Source of the DNA: CAYYNP01 sp964472545
GTDB taxonomy: Bacteria > Planctomycetota > Planctomycetia > Pirellulales > Thermoguttaceae
Direction: 5' to 3'
Assembly: GCA_964472545.1 (NCBI GenBank)
Contig: CAYYNP010000026.1
Coordinates: 1 to 56,361, forward strand
DNA length: 56,361 nt
The notes under the pieces: generated by a model
The model's input: the letters and a program-made list of their open reading frames with translations, nothing else
Databases searched by the model: none
What the model was told of the DNA's origin: nothing
Shown here: piece by piece, positions 24,905-31,207 of the stretch
Layout: each line of letters begins with the position of its first letter
How positions within the stretch are numbered: position 1 is the stretch's first letter
Translations under genes and position numbers: made by a program

Positions 24905-27718
24905 ATGGACGACAATCACAATCTTGTCCACTACCACTCCTCGCCCGAGGACAAAATCGCTCTGTTTCGTTCGCTTTTCCGCGGGCGCGACGATGTCTAT
25001 CCTCGTCGCTTCGAGAGCCGTAGGAGTGGGAAGTCAGGCTACACGCCAGCGTGTGCCAACGAGTGGGCACCGGGCGTGTGCGAGAAGCCCAAGGTCAAGT
25101 GCGCCGAGTGCCGGCGCCGCAGCTTCCTTCCCGTTACCGACAAGGCGATTCGACGGCATCTCTCCGGCCGAGATGCCGAAGGCCACGATTTCGTCATGGG
25201 CGTCTACCCGATGCTCCAAGACGAAACGTGCTTCTTCCTTGCAGCAGATTTCGACAAAGCACACTGGCAGGAAGATACCACGGCTATCCTTCAGACCTGT
25301 CGCCGCATGAACCTGCCAGCCGCTCTGGAACGATCCCGTTCGGGTAACGGAGGGCACGTTTGGCTGTTCTTCCGGGAAGCCATCCCCGCCGCCCTGGGAC
25401 GCCGACTCGGCTCACACATCCTGACCGAGACAATGGAACGTCGGCCCGAGATCGGCTTGGATTCATACGACCGTTTCTTCCCCAGTCAAGACACACTGCC
25501 TCAAGGCGGTTTCGGAAACTTGATTGCGTTGCCGCTGCAGAAACAGCCGCGAGAACTGGGCAACAGCGTGTTCCTCGACGAGCAGTATCTTCCTTATCCG
25601 GACCAATGGGCATTCCTTTCAGCCGTCCACAAGATCGATCTTGCGGACGCTGAGGAAATCGTTCGCGATGCTGAACGGCGCGGGCGCATTGTCGGGGTGC
25701 GCATTCCCCCGGCCGAAGAGGAGGACGCCGAGCCTTGGGTCGTGCTGCCCTCACGACGGCGGGCGGAAATCCCAATTGCCGGGCCGTTGCCGAAGAGCAT
25801 CGAAATGACTCTCGGGGACCAGATCTATATCGCCAAGGACCAATTGCCACCCGGCCTGCGCAATCGACTGTTTCGTCTTGCGGCGTTTCAGAATCCCGAA
25901 TTCTACAAAGCGCAGGCGATGCGTCTGCCAACGTATGGCAAGCCTCGCATCATTGGCTGCGCGGAAGATCACGCGTACCACGTCGGAGTGCCCCGCGGCT
26001 GCTTGGAAGACGTGCAGCGGCTTCTATCCGACCTCGACGTCGATGTCACCACGATCCGGGACGAGCGATACGTAGGCGCCCCCCTGGACGTGAAGTTCCA
26101 CGGCCAGTTGCGACCGGAGCAAGAGACTGCAGCGCGCGCCATGCTGGCCCACGACACCGGCGTTCTGTCCGCAACGACGGCTTTTGGAAAGACCGTGGTC
26201 GCCGCCTGGCTCATTGCCCAACGCGGCGTCAACACGCTGGTTCTCGTGCATCGCCGTCAGCTATTGGAGCAATGGGTGGAGCGGCTGTCGGTGTTCCTGG
26301 GCCTGGCGCCGAAGGCAATTGGCAGAATGGGTGGTGGCCGACGGAAGCCAACCGGTTCACTGGACGTAGCGATCATTCAAAGCCTGGTGCGCAAGGGTGT
26401 TGTTAAGGATTGCGTGGGAGAATACGGCCATCTCATCGTGGACGAGTGCCACCATCTTTCCGCTTGGAGCTTTGAGCAGGTAGCCCGGCGGGCGAAAGCG
26501 AAATACGTCACGGGGCTGTCGGCCACCGTCGCTCGCAAAGACGGCCACCATCCGATCATCTTCATGCAGTGCGGGCCCGTGCGCTTTCGCGTCGACGCGA
26601 AAGCGCAAGCTGCTGCGCGTCCGTTCCGGCACACCGTTGTGGTCCGCCCCACGTCGTTTCGGCCACTGGTGCAAGCGGATCCGGATTTGCGGATCCAGTT
26701 TCAGGGCCTCTACAAGGAACTGATCGCAGACGATGCTCGCAATCGTCTCATTTGTGACGAGGTCGTCAAGGCCGTGCGGGATGGGCGCTCGCCTCTGGTG
26801 TTGACGGAACGTAGAGAACATCTCGATTGCCTGGCCGACCAATTGTCGCCGAACATACGCCACGTCGTCGTGCTTCGTGGTGGCACGGGCCCCAAGGAAG
26901 CTCAGGCAATCACGGCCCGCCTGGCAGCCATTCCGGAGAACGAGGAACGGGCGTTGCTTGCAACCGGGCGCTATATCGGGGAAGGATTCGACGACGCACG
27001 GTTGGATACTCTGTTTCTGACGCTCCCCGTGTCCTGGCGTGGAACCATTGCGCAATATGCCGGCCGGTTGCACCGTCTCAATGAACGCAAGCGTGAGGTC
27101 CGCGTAATCGACTACGCCGACCTGAATGTGCCCATGCTGGCCAGGATGTTCGACCGTCGTTGCCGCGGTTATGAAGCTGTGGGATACACCGTGATGTTGC
27201 CCGGCAGCGCGGTGCCGGGTTGGCCCGCCGATGTCCCGCTTCCCGTGGATCCGCAGTGGAAGAACGAGTACGCGGCCAGCGTAAGGCGACTCGTCCGTGA
27301 CGGCGTCGATACGCCTCTGGCAAACCTGTTCGTCCATACGGCTCGCCCGGTGACTCCCGACTTCAGGGGCATCAACCGGGCGCGTAGCGCGACCGAGGCG
27401 TTCCTCTACCGGCGGCTCGAGACACTCACGGAAACCGCGGGACTGTTTCGCCTCAACGCCGAACTGCCGATTCCCTTTGACGGTTGGGGGCAGATGGAAG
27501 TGGACCTGTTGTGTTCCGAACGACGCCTTGCCATCGAACTCGATGGTGCTCAACACCTGGACAGCGCAGATGCGTACCGCCGTGACCGACGCAAAGATGC
27601 CCTTCTGCAAGAAAACGGCTATTTCGTACTGCGCTTCCTCGCTGAGGACGTGGGCAAGCACCTCGATGCCGTGCTCGATGCAATCCTGAGAACGTTGTCC
27701 CACCGCTGCAAGCGATGA
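24905..27718 (+). CDS. Primase-helicase-nuclease fusion (TOTE conflict-system type)
   Basis: Large DNA-acting protein of 937 aa from the ATG, or 938 aa from an adjacent TTG. The N-terminal domain has a Cys cluster (about residues 47-73, ending CAEC), an archaeo-eukaryotic-primase-like acid motif AADFDK near 113, SGNGGHVW near 147, and DRFFPSQD. This is the primase module described for TOTE conflict systems. A superfamily II helicase follows: TAFGKT near 424 (Walker A), DECHH near 511, GLSATVARKDG, and GEGFDDARLDT with QYAGRLHR in the second RecA lobe. The last 120 residues form a DUF559/Vsr-like nuclease (SATEAFLYRRLE, MEVDLL, ELDGAQH, RFLAEDV). Defence against foreign nucleic acid is the likely role. 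It stands alone next to an att-like tRNA fragment. Confidence 0.8.
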   Translation: MDDNHNLVHYHSSPEDKIALFRSLFRGRDDVYPRRFESRRSGKSGYTPACANEWAPGVCEKPKVKCAECRRRSFLPVTDKAIRRHLSGRDAEGHDFVMGVYPMLQDETCFFLAADFDKAHWQEDTTAILQTCRRMNLPAALERSRSGNGGHVWLFFREAIPAALGRRLGSHILTETMERRPEIGLDSYDRFFPSQDTLPQGGFGNLIALPLQKQPRELGNSVFLDEQYLPYPDQWAFLSAVHKIDLADAEEIVRDAERRGRIVGVRIPPAEEEDAEPWVVLPSRRRAEIPIAGPLPKSIEMTLGDQIYIAKDQLPPGLRNRLFRLAAFQNPEFYKAQAMRLPTYGKPRIIGCAEDHAYHVGVPRGCLEDVQRLLSDLDVDVTTIRDERYVGAPLDVKFHGQLRPEQETAARAMLAHDTGVLSATTAFGKTVVAAWLIAQRGVNTLVLVHRRQLLEQWVERLSVFLGLAPKAIGRMGGGRRKPTGSLDVAIIQSLVRKGVVKDCVGEYGHLIVDECHHLSAWSFEQVARRAKAKYVTGLSATVARKDGHHPIIFMQCGPVRFRVDAKAQAAARPFRHTVVVRPTSFRPLVQADPDLRIQFQGLYKELIADDARNRLICDEVVKAVRDGRSPLVLTERREHLDCLADQLSPNIRHVVVLRGGTGPKEAQAITARLAAIPENEERALLATGRYIGEGFDDARLDTLFLTLPVSWRGTIAQYAGRLHRLNERKREVRVIDYADLNVPMLARMFDRRCRGYEAVGYTVMLPGSAVPGWPADVPLPVDPQWKNEYAASVRRLVRDGVDTPLANLFVHTARPVTPDFRGINRARSATEAFLYRRLETLTETAGLFRLNAELPIPFDGWGQMEVDLLCSERRLAIELDGAQHLDSADAYRRDRRKDALLQENGYFVLRFLAEDVGKHLDAVLDAILRTLSHRCKR

Positions 27719-28101
27719 ATCCGTGATGACGCGCATCCCCGCATCCGGCGCGTGAGAAAGCTCCCGTTCGACACCGGGGGTCATCGACTCAGCAGCGCGC
27801 CTGAGCGGCAAAGGGCGACCTAGCCGGTTGCGCCCTGCCCAGGCAATTCGGAGGCATGATGCCCGAGCACGCCCATCGACGGACGTGCAATTCCCTGGCC
27901 GGTTTGGACCGGTAACCTTCGGCCGCAGAAGCCCATGGTCTAACCAATTCCCGGACTGGGCAGCCAGATGATGCGAAGGGGAAGAAGACCGCCAAGTCGC
28001 CTGCTATCTGAGGCTTACAGCCGACGGCGTAGGCCAATTAGGAAGAGCACCGTACAGAGCGATTCTATACCATTTTGCGTTCCATTTGACGTAAGTCTAG
28101 C
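27719..28101. other. Non-coding spacer between the TOTE gene and the att fragment
   Basis: About 380 bp in which I see no credible gene. Open frames here run through the antisense of the tRNA fragment and lack ribosome sites. The composition is mixed and a few weak hairpins are present, none with a T-run. Confidence 0.5.
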
Positions 28102-28142
28102 ACGCCCGGCAGGACTCGAACCTGCAACCCTCGGTTCCGAAG
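28102..28142 (-). other. 3' fragment of tRNA-Arg(UCG): probable attachment-site scar
   Basis: Read on the minus strand this is anticodon loop CTTCGGA, stem half ACCGA, variable loop GGGTT, T-arm GCAGG-TTCGAGT-CCTGC and acceptor half CGGGCGTG. The anticodon TCG indicates Arg. Upstream of the loop (plus coordinates above 28142) the sequence no longer pairs, so the 5' half of the tRNA is missing. Tyrosine recombinases commonly cross over in the anticodon loop and leave exactly such a 3' remnant at the far end of an element. The element should therefore extend rightward from here, with the intact tRNA at its other end. Confidence 0.75.
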
Positions 28143-28144
28143 GC

Positions 28145-28375
28145 TGTAGGCCCGACGACGTAACCTCTAGCGACACCAAGGACTTACGGCAAGGGCCAAA
28201 CGACGTGGTGCCAGTATTGGTGCCATCCTCTTCTCAGGCGGATATCGCGGCGATTTCCCCGCCTCCCGCCGACCCGGATCTTGCCCAAATTCTCGCCGCC
28301 TGGTCCCGCCTTCCCGAGGCGATCAAGGCCGGGATCCTCGCCATGGTCCACACCGCCGGAGGTCCCGATGTATAG
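28145..28375 (+). pseudogene. C-terminal remnant, possibly of a site-specific recombinase
   Basis: The open frame reads continuously from the tRNA antisense (where it gives the well-known spurious PAGLEPAT string) into a natural-looking tail: DPDLAQILAAWSRLPEAIKAGILAM. Tails of this Trp/Leu/Pro pattern are, from memory, found after integrase domains in planctomycete elements, so this may be the end of an integrase gene split by integration at the att site. No catalytic domain is present. The stop overlaps a following ATG (ATGTATAG). Confidence 0.35.
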
Positions 28376-28544
28376 CGCCTCCCGCCACACGTCGCCCGAC
28401 GTTCGCCCGTGTCGCGCTGCTGCGCCGTTGGGCAAGCGTCCGTCGCCATTGGCCAACGACGCGCCCGTGTCGCCCACGGTGGCCAATAGGTACTTCCCGG
28501 GCGTCGCGGCCAGGAGACGGCCGCGGGAACAGACACCTTCTTAG
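28368..28544 (+). CDS. Possible short protein, 58 aa
   Basis: ATG at 28368 overlaps the preceding stop, as in coupled genes. The product (MYSASRHTSPDVRPC and onward) is Arg/Pro/Ala-rich without a recognisable fold. It could be chance coding in GC-rich DNA. Confidence 0.25.
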   Translation: MYSASRHTSPDVRPCRAAAPLGKRPSPLANDAPVSPTVANRYFPGVAARRRPREQTPS

Positions 28545-28592
28545 GCACAGTTTGTTTTGCCTGTCCGCCTTTTTCCAAGGAGTAGAAAACCC

Positions 28593-29906
28593 ATGAAAGT
28601 CGAACTTCGGAAGCTGTCCGAGATCATCCCCTACGAGAACAACCCTCGCCAAAATGAAGAGGCCGTGGACGCCGTGGTTGCGTCGCTCCGGGAGTTCGGA
28701 TTCCGGCAACCGATCGTGGTGGATGCCAGGGGGGTGATCGTTTGCGGTCACACGCGGTACAAGGCGGCCCAGAAGATGGGGCTGGAGAAGGTGCCGGTCC
28801 ATGTGGCCAAGGACCTCACGCCCGAGCAGATCAAGGCGTATCGGATCGCCGACAATAAGTCCGCCGAACTGGCCGAATGGGATTACGACCTGTTGCCGAT
28901 CGAACTGGCCGACCTGCAGGCGGCCGACTTCGACTTGGATTTGATCGGGTTTTCCCAGGACGAACTGGCCGAGTTGCTGGACCCGGGTGTGAAGGAAGGC
29001 CTGACCGATCCGGACGAGGTGCCCGAGCCGCCCGACGAGGCGGTGACCCAGCCCGGGGACTTGTGGATTCTCGGGGACCACCGTTTGCTCTGCGGCGATA
29101 GCAGCAAGCCGGAGGACGTCGACCGCTTGCTCGACGGCGCAGCCATTCATCTGGTCAACACCGATCCGCCGTACAACGTGCGGGTTGAACCACGGAGCAA
29201 CAATGCGATCGCTGCCGGAAACAGCAGCTTTACCAACCCAAACAAGCATCACCAGCGTTTCGATCTGGAGCGGCATCCCGAGAAGGCCAAGGGGACGCAC
29301 AAGAAAATGCGTGCGAAGGACCGGCCTCTGGAAAACGACTTCGTTTCAGACGAGGAATTTGACCGCCTGCTCGACGCCTGGTTCGGCAACATCGCCCGAG
29401 TGCTCGATCCCGGACGAGGATTCTACATCTGGGGCGGATATGCGAACTGCGCCAACTACCCGCCATTCTTGAAGAAACACAAGCTGTACTTTTCGCAGGC
29501 AATTATCTGGGACAAGCAGCACCCGGTGCTCACCCGCAAGGACTTCATGGGCGCTCACGAGTGGTGCTTCTACGGTTGGAAGGAGGGCGCTGCCCACCAA
29601 TATCTCGGTCCCCACAACGCCACAGACCTGTGGCACGTCAAGAAGATCAACCCCAACAAGATGGTCCATCTGACCGAGAAGCCGGTCGAGTTGGCCGTCC
29701 GGGCGATGCAGTACTCCTCGCGCACGGGCGAAAACGTCCTGGATCTGTTCGGGGGGAGCGGCTCGACGCTGATCGGCGCGGAGCAGACTGGCCGCAAGGC
29801 ATTCTTGATGGAATTGGACACCCCCTACTGTGACGTGATCGTCCAACGTTGGGAAGCCTTCACCGGGAAGAAAGCAGAAAGGCAAGCGGCGGTGGCCGCC
29901 GCGTGA
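28593..29906 (+). CDS. ParB-like/DNA methyltransferase fusion, phage-associated
   Basis: A 437-aa phage-type protein with two domains. Residues 1-95 form a ParB/Srx-like nuclease-fold domain (KLSEIIPYENNPRQN, VVDARGVIVCGHTRYKAAQKMG). From about 150 there is a beta-class N4/N6 amino methyltransferase: NTDPPYNV (motif IV) precedes VLDLFGGSGSTLIGAEQTGR (motif I, SAM binding). AAGGAG precedes the ATG by about 11 bases. This fusion is typical of prophages just ahead of terminase genes, where methylation may protect phage DNA from restriction. The target sequence is unknown. Confidence 0.9.
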   Translation: MKVELRKLSEIIPYENNPRQNEEAVDAVVASLREFGFRQPIVVDARGVIVCGHTRYKAAQKMGLEKVPVHVAKDLTPEQIKAYRIADNKSAELAEWDYDLLPIELADLQAADFDLDLIGFSQDELAELLDPGVKEGLTDPDEVPEPPDEAVTQPGDLWILGDHRLLCGDSSKPEDVDRLLDGAAIHLVNTDPPYNVRVEPRSNNAIAAGNSSFTNPNKHHQRFDLERHPEKAKGTHKKMRAKDRPLENDFVSDEEFDRLLDAWFGNIARVLDPGRGFYIWGGYANCANYPPFLKKHKLYFSQAIIWDKQHPVLTRKDFMGAHEWCFYGWKEGAAHQYLGPHNATDLWHVKKINPNKMVHLTEKPVELAVRAMQYSSRTGENVLDLFGGSGSTLIGAEQTGRKAFLMELDTPYCDVIVQRWEAFTGKKAERQAAVAAA

Positions 29907-29964
29907 TAGCGAGGTTTGGCCCGTGTTGCGTAGCAAGCAGGAGGTAGCGTTGATGGTAAGCCAG

Positions 29965-29988
29965 AAGAAAAGGCCCCGCGAGGGGGCC
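29965..29988 (-). terminator. Intrinsic terminator for the leftward HARE-HTH pair
   Basis: On the minus strand the sequence is a GC stem (GGCCCCC, TCGC, GGGGCC) followed by TTTTCTT. It lies 25 bp past the stop of the 75-aa gene, in the right orientation to end that short transcription unit. Confidence 0.6.
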
Positions 29989-30012
29989 AGTTGGGTGGCG
30001 ACGTGGCGAGGT

Positions 30013-30240
30013 TCAGTCGAGAGGGAAGTTCCATTCCACTCCCGGCGTTCCTGCGGCATGCATCGCCTCCACAACTTGTTCGTATTGCTCGGCCGTGATG
30101 GCCTCGACATCGAACCGATTTTGGTCTTCGCCAGCGAAGTCGTGGCGGGCGAATCGAACCGAAGCGTCACGCAGCGCCGCCTCGGCCGCTTCGCAACATC
30201 CGCCCGTCCAGACTTCGAGGCTGCCTTGGTATGTTCGCAT
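30013..30240 (-). CDS. Hypothetical protein, 75 aa
   Basis: Short acidic protein (MRTYQGSLEVWTGGCCEAAE and onward) with TAGGAG about 11 bases upstream of the ATG. It is in an operon with the HARE-HTH gene 12 bp upstream and is followed by a terminator. No domain is recognised; the pattern ITAEQYEQVVEAMHAAG suggests a helical region. The pair runs opposite to the phage morphogenesis genes, as lysogeny or accessory genes often do. Confidence 0.6.
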   Translation of the reverse strand: MRTYQGSLEVWTGGCCEAAEAALRDASVRFARHDFAGEDQNRFDVEAITAEQYEQVVEAMHAAGTPGVEWNFPLD

Positions 30241-30252
30241 GGCGGTCGTCTC

Positions 30253-30570
30253 CTATCGTTTGAGTGCGAACGTGCCGCGGCCCGTCTTGTGAAACCGCGA
30301 TTCCTTCTTCTTGGTCGCGATCTCCCGAATGATCGAGGAGTAGATCGTCGCGTGGGGCGTCTTGCCGTCCGATCGCCAGTACTTCTTGGCAAATGCCACC
30401 TCGACAATCTGTCGCACGGTCATCGGCTGCTTGGCCTGGCCGAGGACCTTGGCCGCTGCGTCCAGGCCGCTCATCTTGGCGGCGGGCTTGGCCGACTTGG
30501 CAGCCGGTCGCTTCGCCGATGCCTTCGGCTTGGCCTTGGCCGTCGTCTTGCGGGGCGTCTTCTTCGTCAT
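30253..30570 (-). CDS. HARE-HTH domain protein with basic Lys/Ala tail
   Basis: A 105-aa DNA-binding protein. The start at 30570 has AAGGAG seven bases upstream. The N-terminal 35 residues are Lys/Ala/Pro-rich (TKKTPRKTTAKAKPKASAKR), like a histone-like tail. The rest is a HARE-HTH winged helix (LDAAAKVLGQAKQPMTVRQI, then KTPHATIYSSIIREI and GRGTFAL). Such domains are found in RNA polymerase delta subunits, restriction systems and chromatin proteins. A regulator or nucleoid-binding role is inferred. It is transcribed away from the TTGCGTCA motif cluster. Confidence 0.8.
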   Translation of the reverse strand: MTKKTPRKTTAKAKPKASAKRPAAKSAKPAAKMSGLDAAAKVLGQAKQPMTVRQIVEVAFAKKYWRSDGKTPHATIYSSIIREIATKKKESRFHKTGRGTFALKR

Positions 30571-30781
30571 CGTCTGGCTCCTTGTGGATTCGAACTCGAA
30601 ATACGGATCGCGCCGACATTGGCCGCGATCCACCAATTGCAGTCCAGACAGTTACCTCAGCTCCGCGAGAACATCCAGCCAGATTCTCGAAATGTTCCCA
30701 GATTCTTGGATGGACCCAAAACATGGCCTTCTCCCGTAATCCCGACTGTTCTGCTTTCGGCCGCCCCAAGTGGTCCGGGGA

Positions 30782-30964
30782 TTTGCGTCACGACCGTCAT
30801 TTGCGTCATTCCGAGGGGAATGGACGGCGTGTTGCGTCACACCCTGCGGCGTTTGCGTCATGGCGATGGAATTTGCGTCACGGGTCACCGACTCAGTTGC
30901 ATCGATCTGCATCGATTTGCACTGGCCCAGGCTGCCCGTGACGGTTGTGACGCAAATGACGCAA
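30782..30964. promoter_or_regulatory. Seven-copy TTGCGTCA motif cluster upstream of terminase
   Basis: TTGCGTCA occurs at 30783, 30801, 30832, 30853 and 30873 on the plus strand, and its complement TGACGCAA at 30948 and 30957. Four of the five forward copies are extended to TTTGCGTCA. A short direct repeat GCATCGAT also occurs twice at about 30899 and 30909. The gap 30571-30982 has no other gene. Position just ahead of the small terminase gene fits a packaging (cosB-like) site or an operator array. Confidence 0.7.
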
Positions 30965-30982
30965 CCTCCGGGAGACGTCGGG

Positions 30983-31207
30983 ATGACTGACACCAATCAA
31001 CAGAACGAACGGAAAACGCTGCTCAGCCCCACGTCGCTGTCGCTTGCCGACGCTGCCCGGCTTCTCACGCGGGCCGGCGGGACACCCGTTACGCGGGAGA
31101 TGATCCAGACGGACATTGACGACGGTGCGCCGATCAACGCCGACGGGACACTCAATCTGATCCACTACGCCGCTTGGTTGGTGAAGGAGATGGCCCGTGG
31201 CGATTGA
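30983..31207 (+). CDS. Small terminase-like DNA-binding protein
   Basis: A 74-aa protein (MTDTNQQNERKTLLSP) whose helix-turn-helix-like part (DAARLLTRAGGTPVTREMI, then GTLNLIHYAAWLVKE) has the same layout as the first 65 residues of the next gene. It sits in the small-terminase position and overlaps the large terminase by 11 bp. I infer recognition of the packaging site, perhaps the TTGCGTCA cluster 20-200 bp upstream. Confidence 0.6.
   Translation: MTDTNQQNERKTLLSPTSLSLADAARLLTRAGGTPVTREMIQTDIDDGAPINADGTLNLIHYAAWLVKEMARGD

Noticed and set aside
24693..25070. 125-codon minus-strand frame over the TOTE gene start
   Set aside because: It conflicts with the Cys-rich N terminus of the primase domain and has no supporting features.
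27880..27960. Weak D-arm-like string (GGTTAGACC on the minus strand) suggesting a second tRNA
   Set aside because: The T-arm and acceptor stem do not pair properly, so no cloverleaf could be built.
27968..28100. N-terminal part of the frame through the tRNA remnant (PAGLEPAT string)
   Set aside because: This string is a classic artefact of translating antisense tRNA; only the part right of the att remnant was considered.
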